From Hydnum rufescens UP504 (Eukaryota; Basidiomycota; Agaricomycetes; Cantharellales; Hydnaceae): a DNA stretch of 53,816 bases. The position numbers and the translations under genes are program-made. Below the pieces are notes generated by a model. It worked only from the letters and a program-made list of their open reading frames with translations. It had not been told where the DNA came from and did not search any database. Location: NCBI GenBank assembly GCA_014904985.1, contig MU129211.1, positions 1 to 53,816 on the forward strand, in the 5' to 3' direction. Positions 1 through 9,499 of the stretch are shown here, piece by piece. The number at the start of each line of letters is the position of its first letter. Positions within the stretch are counted from its first letter, which is position 1.

Positions 1-597
1 ATCCCATAACTTATGGTTACTGTATGGTAAGCCTTTCAAGCACAAATATCCAAGTAACATATGCAATTTGATGTATGTATACTACAAGATGGCTGCTGGA
101 TTGGGCTGGATGGCTTGGGGACACTGTGGATGTACTTATTTTCTGCATTTTCTGCATTTGGGTATTACATAATTAAACATAAATGCGGATTAGTGCCTCA
201 GTGGTGTGGAAACTATGAAGGGGTTCATTTTGGAGCCACATTGGGGCCCCATGGCACCACATTGGGGCCCATATACCCAATTTGGGCCCCACTTGTGCTG
301 ATTCTCTGATATTGAATTATCAATTGGCACCCCTATGGCACCCCATCACAATTGGACCTACTTAGGTACCAAAAAGTGCCCCAAATTTGATACCTATCAT
401 AGGTATCAAATATGGCTGACCAGCCTGCCTCTACCAATGAAACCAAGAGCCACTGAATGAGAATGAACAGCCAAACGAACCCCCTCCACAAAGCAACAGC
501 CCACCAAGCATGGCCCATGAAAGACCCTGCACCAAATGAGACCCCCACAAATAATGAAAACCAAACCCAATGAAGACACAAAATGACCTGGCACCAA
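1..597. other. Non-genic flank, low-complexity
   Basis: No convincing gene. Short repeats built on GGGGCCC and CACCACATTGGGG lie at about 230-300. From about 420 onward the sequence resembles the body of the hairpin-intron units that follow (many CCAAATGA / ACCCCCAC words), so this may be the first, decayed unit of that array. Confidence 0.5.
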
Positions 598-1038
598 GAA
601 CCCACATGAGCCACACCCACTTCGGCAGGTGTGGTAATTTTTAAGGTAAGTATTTCAACTTAGAAGTACAACTGCACAAAAGGAGCAGCACAGGCTGCTC
701 CTTTTGCATGCCTTTTCTTTTTTTTGCTAATGTAGGGTTCATTATTCAAGGTCCCCATAGCCCACACCAATCCCCCTCCCCCCAGACTCAAATCCTGTGA
801 ATGAAGACCCACAAATGACCTCATGCCAAACAAGACCCCATGCATGATGAAAACCAATGAAGCCATGAAACAATGCAATGCTGAGAACCCACACAAGCCA
901 CACCCACTTTGGTGGGTGTGGTAATTTTTTAAGGTAAGTATTTCATGCTAGAAGTATGATTGCACAAAAGGAGCAGCACAGGCTGCTCCTTTTGCATGGC
1001 TTTTCTTTTCTTCACTAACATACTGTTTATTACTCTAG
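598..1038 (+). repeat. Hairpin-intron tandem array, part 1 (2 units)
   Basis: Two copies of a composite unit. Each has an outer hairpin (611-634; 898-921, stem CCACACCCAC/GTGGGTGTGG in the second), then a spacer ending AAG, then a GTAAGT donor (646; 934). An inner hairpin follows (674-707; 962-994, stem AAAAGGAGCAGC/GCTGCTCCTTTT), then a CTAA(T/C) branch-like site and a TAG acceptor (735; 1038). The intron-like parts are 646-735 (90 nt) and 934-1038 (105 nt). The same unit recurs at 7071-8762 and inside the palindrome at 33-34 kb. Splicing is inferred, not shown. No open frame runs through the exon-like parts. Confidence 0.8.
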
Positions 1039-1599
1039 GTGTTCTTCTGACCCATGGCCTGCACCTACCCCCACCCAATCCCCCTCCCCCCAGTCCCAAA
1101 ACCTGCATGAACATGAACCACCATCTGCAAATCTGCCAACCAAAAACCTGCAACCCCACTGAATAAAAACCTGCAACCCCACCAAATATAAACATACACC
1201 CCCATTGAATACCAGAAGAGGGAGGGGGGGGATAAGCTGTATAATAGTATAAAAATAATAAATGAATAATTATGTGTTATAATCCAGGGGCAGGGGGATC
1301 AATCTGTATAATAGTATAATAATAATAATGTGTAATAATGAGAACAAACAGTAATAAATAAACAATCCCAATTGCCGATAAGCCCATATAGCCCACTCAC
1401 CCATTCAGGGACATTCCCAGGCCTGCTGGAGCCCACCCCCATGATTTTATTTGCCAGTTCCCTTGCTGCAGTCTAAGGTGGGAGGCAGGGCCCCTGGGGG
1501 CCCCTGCCTGAACCACGGAAATCAGGTTAGCCGGCCCCAGGGGCCCCAGCATCAAAACCTCTAGTTAGACTATATAAATGCAAGGCTCATAATATCTAA
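1039..1599. other. AT-rich non-coding stretch
   Basis: Holds two imperfect direct copies of a TGTATAATAGTATAA-containing segment (about 1230-1265 and 1295-1330) plus an ATA/ATG-rich simple sequence. No gene seen. Confidence 0.6.
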
Positions 1600-1992
1600 C
1601 TAGACCTACATTTGTGGCTGACTGAGTTGCACAGGCTTGATACCTCACCAAAAATAATTGTACTTGTCTGTTTCCAATAGCACCTTTCTCTCTTCAAGCA
1701 CTGTAGCAATAACAGTAAACTCATGAATATAGTTATCGAACTTCTCAATTGAAGAAAGCTTTCAATCTTTTTGAACAAGTTTAATTAGATGATCAACCTT
1801 ATAGTAAGGTTTTTCCTCTTCGGAGGGATAAAATTTCAATAAGCATGACTTGAAATTGTCCCAGTCATCTTCATAGTACTCATGTAATGATTCAATAAAC
1901 CTCTTGGACTTGGTATCACAATAATGAGTTATTTGACAGATTGTTTGAGTTGAAGTGAGATGAGCTGTGGTTGTGCAGAACTTGTACTCCAT
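1600..1992 (-). pseudogene. Decayed LTR-retrotransposon gag fragment
   Basis: Read on the minus strand from 1992, a 76-residue segment with the words ITHYCDTKSKRFIESL and WDNFKSCLLKFYP, followed in another frame by KFDNYIHEFTVIATVLEER and DKYNYFW. This pattern (short helical blocks, a W..F...L..FY motif, then a Y..YFW block) is what I recognise from gag-like proteins of basidiomycete Ty3-type retrotransposons. A frameshift lies near 1765, and a premature TGA at 1645-1647 follows the YFW motif. No protease or reverse transcriptase is seen nearby, and no LTRs were found. It is a relic with no expected function. Family assignment is from pattern memory, not a search. Confidence 0.5.
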
Positions 1993-2879
1993 AAGGAAGC
2001 ATAAAATTCTTTTTCCTTTGAATCACAGAGCATCTCTTGAACACAGTCCTGGCATGCAGGCATACATAGTAGTTGACATGCTTGTGGTCTTGAGTTGAAT
2101 TGATTGGTACAGATTGAGGATTTGTGATCCCCTGTAAGGACCACCAGATTTGTAAGCAGGAATCTCCTAAGAGACTATGCCACAGTCCAAGATTGTTGAG
2201 TCAAGGACAAAAGGAGAGGGCCACAGAGTCAATCCATAGGTTAAGGTCTGATTGAATGAAAGGCCTTGAGGTTGAGAAATTGTCTTGCTAGGGCAGGCTT
2301 GCTCTAACAATGAATGAATGGAGGATTTAATTCAGAAATCACACTGATGGCTCTCCTCTTGAGGGCCTATCCAAAGCATGAACAATACTAGGTGTATTTT
2401 GGAAGTCACCCTGATGCCAACAGCTGTCCTTCAAGACTTCAGCGACTGAGGGGGAGGGGGAAATCAATCAAAATTCGCATCCTCTGCACTTAATATACAT
2501 CCTGGAAGACTGCCATGGTAACCAGCAGAAAGGTGGGTTAAGGCAAAAATTATGACAAAGAAATCAAGTCAACAGCTTCCAAACTAAAAGAGATATTCAA
2601 GAATTAAGTCAGAATTGGGGAATATGGCTTAACCAAGCTATTCCTCCTCTCCTAATGAGCAGAATCCCTTGGGGAATGGTGGTACTGGTTGTGCTAGACG
2701 TACCCTCTATCGGACATAGAGTGCTGGAATAATAAATGTCCTTAGTAATCAGAAAAGCGGAGATAAAGATGAAGTGAGATATGGGGAGACTAGATCACTG
2801 AAGACTGAGTTCTAATCCGTTCGTTATGCCCTTGGTACCGTTCGATTAGGATTCTCAGCTTCTTTCCGAGGGTGGTCGT
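1993..2879. other. No gene recognised
   Basis: Contains only short frames. It may be the rest of the decayed retroelement. Nothing specific can be supported. Confidence 0.5.
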
Positions 2880-3115
2880 TACTAACAAATCGGACTAAAA
2901 CTGACGGAGAAATTCGCGAAATACTGAAGGGCAATATGAAACTTGTAATAAAATCGACTTGGAGAATGCAGTTCGTGTCCAATAGACATTAATTTGGTAT
3001 CTTTCGAAAGAGCTAAATTGTGGCTTTCTGGGCGCTATTTTTCTGAGTCGATCCGCTGAAAACTGAGAGATATATTCCACTTTTACTCCTTGAGAGTGTT
3101 GTAATAGCCCCTATT
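2880..3115 (-). repeat. Dispersed repeat, copy 1
   Basis: On the minus strand this carries, in order, AATAGGGGC, CACTCTCAAGGAGTA, a TCTCAGTTTT motif, GCGGATCGACTC, TAGCGCCCAGAAAGC and GATACCAA. The same ordered words occur on the plus strand at 51080-51240, inside the insertion that splits the LINE. It is therefore a moderately diverged interspersed repeat. A second TTTCTCCGTCAGTTTTAGTC motif near 2895-2915 suggests a tandem subunit, as in the other copy. Confidence 0.7.
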
Positions 3116-4749
3116 TAACACGTGACAAGTCCACAAGCTGGATGCCATGGCTTAGGTGATCTTGTTTACATAATCCAGACTTGTATATCAATGCTGAGGC
3201 AATGAGCAATGCATAATGGATTGAGTACCAAACAAACAGGGCAAGTTGAATTGCCTGAGCCACAGTTGGCTGGGCTTGAAGTAACTACAATTTGAGGTAG
3301 TCTGTTGAAGACTTGGAGATGGACAAATAAATGTCTCATGTACAAGGTGGAGGAAAGAGAAATAAAATGGGTCTTGGAGAATTGAAATCCACATTGTATG
3401 GCAATCAAAGGAATGATAAGTATTTGAAGGATTGGAATTGAGTAAATTGGATTCATTTGAGGAGGTAGTTGGGTCCTGAAGGGGAATCTATGTAGTAGGG
3501 TTTTATCCCTCCAACAACGCCAATGAAAGATGAGATTGCTTGTTTTTGAGAGTCTTTGGTGACCTCAAGAACAATGGCTAATGACTGAGAGTTGAAGCAG
3601 ATTGTCAGAACTCAGTATGAAGTGAACACCAAGGAAAGGTGAAAGGATGTACTCCCCCATGAGTCCAAATTGATGTCAATTGGATATCTGCCAAGATGCA
3701 CCATATGACCAACATACTGAGACTGTTAGCAAATAAGCCTTCTTGACAGTCAATCCAATTATGGAGATGGAAATGACTATGAGCATAAGGGATGCCAGTG
3801 GAAATGAACAGGCAGATGAGGTCTGGTGTTGGTGTTGATGGCATATTGACCAAGAATGGGTGCAGACCCACTTGCCACCTGATAGGGGTAGTGTGGAGTG
3901 CACAAGGCTCACAGTTGACCTTACAAGTGGGTAATGGAAATCTGAAGATGGGGTTGGTACAGGCAGAACTCACAGCAGACCTTCAAGATGGCTGATTTGC
4001 CCTGTTAATTGACTGAGAAGAGTGGCACAGAGCCCAAGGCTCATGGAAGTCTTCCAGACTTAGAGTGCATGGAAGCAAATTTCCACACTTGACAAAATGC
4101 AAGTATCAGTTGCTCACTCACAACCCATGACCCTTGCCACAAATCACAGCAAGCTCAGTGAGTTGTCTGAGCCTGATGCTCAGTCACAACCTGTGCCCCT
4201 CACCACAGATTTCAGTGAGCCCAGCAGGTTGTCTGAGCCTCACATACAGTCAGACACAGATTCTCAACAAGAGTTGGGCCATGGAGTTGTCAGCATGTCA
4301 AGGATGACTGGGGAGGAGAGGTTGGATGCATTCTTGATGGTGGCTGTGTCATTTCAGTAGTCATGGGAGACCAGTTGTGGGATTCATTGAGTGGAGGGCA
4401 TATTGAGTGTTCAAGGGATTCAGTTATTTAGATCAAGAATACTGTTAAGAGTTGTACATAGAATGAGGAGGCAATGATGTAATTGAGTCAAGTATGAAGA
4501 ATAACCCTTAAGGTGACTGACAAGGAGTCATGAAGCAAGGATTACATAATGTCACAGAAGACAAGTACTTGAGATGAATGGAAAAGGGAAGACTGGCTTC
4601 TCATGGAGACTCAACACAAGATTGAAGAGGATCAATGTCACAAGTGATAATGAGGATCATGAGAGTGAAAGTCAATTGGTAAAACAATATATTCTCAATC
4701 TTCTAAGGAGCAAGATTACAGGAAGTATCTACTTATATCTTTAGTATGG
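3116..4749. other. No gene recognised (1.6 kb)
   Basis: Minus-strand frames at 3166-3456 and 3605-3973 are open for about 95-120 codons but match no family I know and have no start context or intron structure. They could be decayed retroelement remnants. A plus frame at 4097-4360 is Ser/Gln-rich with repeated LSEP/DAQSQP words, again unassigned. Confidence 0.5.
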
Positions 4750-4925
4750 ATGCTGTGGTTCAGGTTTAAACCTGTGGAACCTGAGTTTAAACCTGAACCT
4801 GACCCAGGTCAGGTTCCATTGGGGTCAGGTTTCATTTCATTTTCTTCAGGTCAGGTTCAGGTTTTGCCCTTGCCCTGAATCCAAAAACTGGTCTCAAACC
4901 AGGTTTAAACCTGAACCTGAAAGGT
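4750..4925. repeat. CAGGTTTAAACCTG-type repeat cluster 1
   Basis: Alternating direct and inverted copies of CAGGTTTAAACCTGAACCTG and CAGGTCAGGTTC words. Many copies are palindromic around TTTAAA. The same words recur at 5246-5412. The short open frames across them (Lys/Pro/Phe-rich) are by-products of the repeat. Confidence 0.8.
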
Positions 4926-5245
4926 AGGGTGTAGGTTCCATTCCATGTAAATTGACCACTATTCTGGCACCAAATCTGGCAATTTACACATGTGACTATA
5001 GTTCTGGAGTCAGAGGTCACATGACTTGGCCATCAAATGAGGTAATTGGTGCAGGTCACAAGTCACATGACAGAATGTAGTGACTAAATACCATCTCCAG
5101 AAGATGTGTGAGCAGTAAATTGAAGTGAAAGGGGGCTAGGAAGGAGATGTGGATCTAAAGTAGTATGTAAAGGGAGTGGCAGAGGCAGAGACTTGAGCAG
5201 AGGGTCTATATATTCTGTAGTACCCCCTGAAAATGTTGGCTTCCC
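4926..5245. other. Spacer between two repeat clusters
   Basis: No gene seen. Confidence 0.5.
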
Positions 5246-5412
5246 TCATACCTCAGGTTTCAGGTTTAAACCAGGTTTAAATCTAAACCTGACCTGAATG
5301 AGACCAAACCTCAGGTCAGGTTCAGGTTTTGCCCTCATGGGTGATTTTGGAACCTGGTCAGGTTTAGGTTTTGGCCAAATTGGGCAAAACCTGACCAAAA
5401 CCTGACCATGGC
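5246..5412. repeat. CAGGTTTAAACCTG-type repeat cluster 2
   Basis: Same word family as 4750-4925 (CAGGTTTAAACCAGG, AACCTGACC, CAGGTCAGGTTC), ending 14 bases before the target duplication of the LTR element at 5427. Confidence 0.75.
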
Positions 5413-5431
5413 AACCATAATCTTTAGAGAT

Positions 5432-5533
5432 TGTTGGGGATGACAAACTGCACCTGATTACCTAATACATTCATGTATATAGTTCGGGCATTTTCCACCC
5501 TCCCAAAATAGGCTTTTCCTCCCTGCTCCAACA
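5432..5533 (+). repeat. 5' LTR (102 bp)
   Basis: TG...CA ends (TGTTGGGG / CTCCAACA). It is nearly identical to 6572-6673, differing mainly at GGATGACAAA versus GGACAACAAA and ATACATTC versus ATATGTTC, so insertion is fairly recent. Confidence 0.93.
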
Positions 5534-5544
5534 GGTTATGGGCC
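5534..5544 (+). other. Primer-binding site, half-tRNA type
   Basis: GGTTATGGGCC directly abuts the 5' LTR. It is complementary to an anticodon stem-loop of an initiator-Met-like tRNA (CAT anticodon), the internal-fragment priming known for copia elements. The tRNA identity is inferred. Confidence 0.6.
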
Positions 5545-5731
5545 TTCTTAGCTCTGTGCTTGTGGACTAGCCTCTACAGTTGATCTGGGTGATCCTGTAC
5601 TACTCTGAAACTACCCCTACAGTTGATCTGTGTGATCCTGTGCCCTGTGCCCAATTGAGCCAGTGGATCTGTGTGATCCTGAGCCCCACTGAAAATACAT
5701 CTGGTCATTACCCAACCCTTTTTTTTCCACT

Positions 5732-6550
5732 ATGGACTCCGACCACCTGTGTAACATGGCATCAAAAATTGTACCCCTGGATGACCATAACTACTATGTG
5801 TGGAAGTACTGTATGGAGATGCTCCTGATTCAGAAGAACCTCTGGGAAATTGTCTCTGGAGAGAGGACTCACCCTGATGGCCCCAAGACCAGCTGTGCAG
5901 TCAAGAACTGGACTACCCACAACTGTCTTGCCATCGCCGAGATTGTCCTTCATGTCAGCGACTCTCAAATCCAACACACACAGAAATCTCCTATCACAGC
6001 TGAGGTGTGGCACATCTTGCAAGAAGTTCATGAAGGGGCCAGCTGGGCCCAGCAAATCACCCTTTGCCAAAACCTCTTTACAACGCAATTTGATCCTACT
6101 GTAAACACTCTCCATGCCCATCTCTGCTCCCTGGAAGAGACAACAGACAAACTCAAGGCCTGTGGGATTGAGATCCGTGAGGATCTCAAAATTATCACCC
6201 TCTTTGCATCACTCCTGACTGAATACAATCCCTCCATCACCGCTATTGTCTCCTCCCTCAAAGTTGCGGGCAGAGACCCATCCCTCATTCATTCAAAAAC
6301 TGAGTTCGTTACAAACCTCCTTCTCAGCAAAGAATCCCATCATATAGAAATCCGAGGCGAATGGGCCCCACACAAGGTTTCTTCCCAAGCAATCCCCCAA
6401 CCTTGTGGGAAGTGATTGTGCTACATCTGCCAATCCCCAGACCACTACCAGGCCAACTGCCCCACTGCAGCCAAACCCAGCGAAATGGCACAAGAACTCA
6501 TAAATATGATACACCAAGACCTACCCAATTCAGAAGACATTGTGTACTAA
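5732..6550 (+). pseudogene. Copia-type gag (UBN2-like) with zinc knuckle, one internal stop
   Basis: A 273-codon frame from ATG 5732 to TAA 6548-6550. The N-terminal part (LDDHNYYVWKYCMEMLL) is the usual start of copia gag. The middle is the helical UBN2 region (Q..TLCQNLFTTQFDP..NTL..HL). The C-terminus has a CX2CX4HX4C knuckle (CYICQSPDHYQANC), placed just after an in-frame TGA at 6413-6415. The role is to coat and package element RNA, and protease and polymerase must come from another copy. The TGA would remove the knuckle, so this copy is probably inactive unless read through. Confidence 0.85.
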
Positions 6551-6560
6551 TCAGGCTCCG

Positions 6561-6571
6561 TTTGAGGGGGG
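6561..6571 (+). other. Polypurine tract
   Basis: TTTGAGGGGGG immediately before the TG of the 3' LTR, the expected plus-strand primer site. Confidence 0.75.
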
Positions 6572-6673
6572 TGTTGGGGACAACAAACTGCACCTGATTA
6601 CCTAATATGTTCATGTATATAGTTCAGGCATTTTCCACCCTCCCAAAATAGGCTTTTCCTCCCTGCTCCAACA
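6572..6673 (+). repeat. 3' LTR (102 bp)
   Basis: Pairs with 5432-5533, same ends and length. Followed by the GAGAT target duplication. Confidence 0.93.
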
Positions 6674-6678
6674 GAGAT

Positions 6679-7070
6679 CAAAAAGGGTTCTAGATAATGG
6701 AATAGGTTGAATAATGGGGAGGATGTGTATAATGGGATATGCTAAGAAAGGAAGGCACAATGGCAGCAAAAGGGGAAGGTCACATGTCAGCACAATATGT
6801 GTGGTTATTCTGTGTATGTCATTGAGGTTATGAGTACAACTCATAACAATCATGCCTTATTGAGCTCTGACTGATTATTATTGTCATTTTTTCATTTATT
6901 GGGACAGATATTTACTATATAGTATCTATTCTATGTCTACATGCTTGCTATTGATGTGTACTGTGCCTGTAGCACCAGCACTTGGGCACTTCTTGGGTAT
7001 AGGCAATTGCTGGCATTGAATTTTGCAACTGCCCAGCCACCCCCACCAACAGAAAAGTGACCACATGACC
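6679..7070. other. No gene recognised
   Basis: Leads into the second hairpin-intron array. The last roughly 150 bases resemble an exon-like unit body. Confidence 0.5.
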
Positions 7071-8762
7071 CCATGATCACACACCTGCTGCTGCAGGTGT
7101 GTGGTCATAAGGTAAGTTTTCATTCTAGTAGGAACAATAGTGCAAAAAGAGTAGTGAAGCTACTCTTTTTGTGCTGCTTTGAATTGTTATACTAATGTAG
7201 TTTTTATTATTTCAGATTATGGTCCAAGGCCTGAGATGAGAACCCACCACATGATGAGGGCCCAGGCAGCAAACACCAAACCAAATAAACAACAGGCCAC
7301 CCAATGAGTGACCCCAGGAACCACACACCTGCTGCAGCAGGTGTGTGGTATTTGTATTTAAGGTGAGTTTCTTTCCCCAATAGATACAGTAGTGCAAAAA
7401 GAGCAGCAAAGCTGCTCTTTTTGCATTGCTTTTAATTTCTTTGCTAACAACTCTTATTATTCTAGGTTATGGCCTTGTCCCAGGTCCAACAAGGAGGCCC
7501 ACTGGCTAGGGCCCACACACCACCACAGCAAGTGAAACCCCACCAAACAAAGGTGTGAGGTGGTGACATGAACCACACACCTGCTGCAGCAGGTGTGTGG
7601 TTCAATATAATGTAAGTACATTGCTCACCCCTGCTGGCACAAAAAGAGCAGCCCTGGCTGCTCTTTTTGTATCCATTTTAATTTTTAACTAACAAATAGT
7701 TTATTATTCTAGGCTATTGCCTGAACCACCCACCAAACAAACCCCCTAAATGACAATGCACCTGCCAAACAAGAGGCCCAAACATGACATGCCAAGAACA
7801 TGTGCCAGACAAAACCCAGGAATGAGAACACATGACACAAGGCTGCAGGGGCCCCAGACAAACCACACACCTGATTCAGTGCATGTGTGGTAATTTTAAG
7901 GTAAGTACAACCACACAGAAGGAGCAGCATACACTGCTCCTTTTGTGTGGCTCTTCTTTTTCTTTTTTTACTAACATATTTACTATCCTAGGTTCAAAGG
8001 TCCCACTGTACCCCTGCAAATGCATGGACTGGCAAACAACCACACACACTGTGGCAGGTGTGGTCATCTGAGGTGATTCCCTTTCCTCCATAGATACAGC
8101 AATGCAAAAAGAGAAATGAAAGCTGCTCTTTTTGCATTGCTTTTAATTTTTTAATTAATAATATTTTATTCTAGGTATTGCCACAAGTGAAGACCTGTGA
8201 AGCAAGCCCCCCCAGAATGATAACATGCCCACAAAGGAGACCCACAAATGACAATGCACCAAATGAAGAGACAAACCACACACCCACAGTGACAGGTGTG
8301 TGGTTCTATACAAGGTATGTAATGCACCCCCAATGGCACAAAAAGAGCAGCAAAAGCTGCTCTTTTTGCATCATTTTTCATCTTTTAACTGATAATTTTT
8401 CATTCTAGGTATCATCACAAATGAAGACCCATGAAGCAAGCCCCCCCCCAGAATGACAACACCCCCATGAATGATGATGCACCACATGAAGAGAAGAGCC
8501 ACACACCTGCAGTAGCAGGTGGGTGGTTCTATACAAGGTATGTAACACACCCCCAACAGCACAAAAAGAGCAGCAAAAGCTGCTCTTTTTGCATCACTTT
8601 AAATTTTTTAACTAATAATTTTTTATTCTAGGTATCACCACAAGTGAAGACCCACAAAGCAAGCCCCCCCAGAACAACAACATCCCATCAATGACAACAC
8701 ACCAAACAAAGAGACAAACCACACACCTGCAGTAGCAGGTGTGTGGTTCATACAAGGTATGT
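7071..8762 (+). repeat. Hairpin-intron tandem array, part 2 (8 units)
   Basis: Eight head-to-tail units spaced 170-290 bp. Outer hairpins such as CACACACCTGC/GCAGGTGTGTG (7078-7103; 7321-7348 and 7573-7600 are perfect palindromes with loop TGCA) precede donors at 7112, 7363, 7612, 7901, 8073, 8315, 8538 and 8757. Inner hairpins (AAAAAGAGCAGC/GCTGCTCTTTTT type) lie near 7143-7172, 7394-7425, 7639-7669, 7919-7945, 8104-8137, 8338-8370 and 8561-8592. Acceptors are at 7215, 7465, 7712, 7991, 8174, 8408 and 8631. The eighth unit stops after its donor. Intron-like lengths are 91-104 nt. Exon-like lengths (147, 146, 188, 81, 140, 129, 125) are not all multiples of three, so an ordinary coding gene is unlikely. 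Both stems show paired base changes between units. Confidence 0.88.
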
Positions 8763-9499
8763 AATGTAATGCACCCAGAGAAGCAGACAAACTGTGCTGA
8801 CACAGAAATTGGGAATTCCTCATAGATAACTGCCCTGGTGCCTTCATCTAACAAATGTGCTCAGCCACACTATCACCAAAATATTCCCATTCATCTAATC
8901 AGGTTGCTGCCAACATTTAAACTAAGTGGGTGGGTAAATTTCACTGTTGCTTGGATCCCACAGATTTGTCACAGCACCCAGCATGGCTTCATGTCTATCT
9001 CCAATATTTCAACTTTGACCTATTACATGCAATGTTGTTACAGTCCATCACCTATGCCTCCAGCTTCTGGTCTCCACTTGAGGGGAAAAGCCTGGCAGAG
9101 ATAAGGATGATCCCAATGTCATGGGAGGACATCACTTTGATACATGTGTGCACATGATGCCTATAATGGTGTATATTCATCAATGATCCATGCAAGTCTG
9201 CTTGCAATATTGGATACACCATGTCCTTGCAAATCTCCATCATCCCTGATTTGAGCCTGGATAGAGCTAGCAGTATGCTCTGTGTCATGCACATTGAGTG
9301 GATTTGCACCCCTCCCACCTCGAATCCAAATGATGACCACTAGTTTAATAAGCCAAGATAAGCAATCTCCTGTGCACTTAGAATCAATCTCAACACTGAC
9401 AACAAAGAAACACCCGATATCGGATGCTGGGCACAGGGATAGACAGGTGATACTGGAATGAATGCTTAGATTTCCTGAAGGTGGGAAATTAATGAAAAC
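8763..9499. other. No gene recognised
   Basis: Open frames of 75-90 codons on both strands match nothing I know. Confidence 0.5.

Larger units (their letters stand above)
5427..6678 (+). mobile_element. Complete gag-only LTR retrotransposon (TR-GAG-like, copia-derived)
   Basis: Bounded by a 5-bp target duplication GAGAT (5427-5431 and 6674-6678). Two 102-bp LTRs (5432-5533, 6572-6673) start TGTTGGGG and end CTCCAACA. A primer-binding site GGTTATGGGCC begins at 5534, and a purine tract runs up to the 3' LTR. The single internal frame (5732-6550) is a copia-type gag with a zinc knuckle, and its terminal stop lies only 21 bases before the 3' LTR. There is therefore no room for pol, and the element is non-autonomous by design rather than by deletion. 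Such gag-only elements are known from plants as TR-GAG. I do not recall a standard fungal name. Confidence 0.9.

Noticed and set aside
7713..8537. Coding gene across the hairpin array exons
   Set aside because: Exon-like lengths are not consistently multiples of three and frames do not join. Repeated HTP..GVWFYTR words come from the palindrome.
7071..8762. Box C/D snoRNA cluster
   Set aside because: A few ATGATGA words occur, but there is no consistent C box/D box pairing in each unit.
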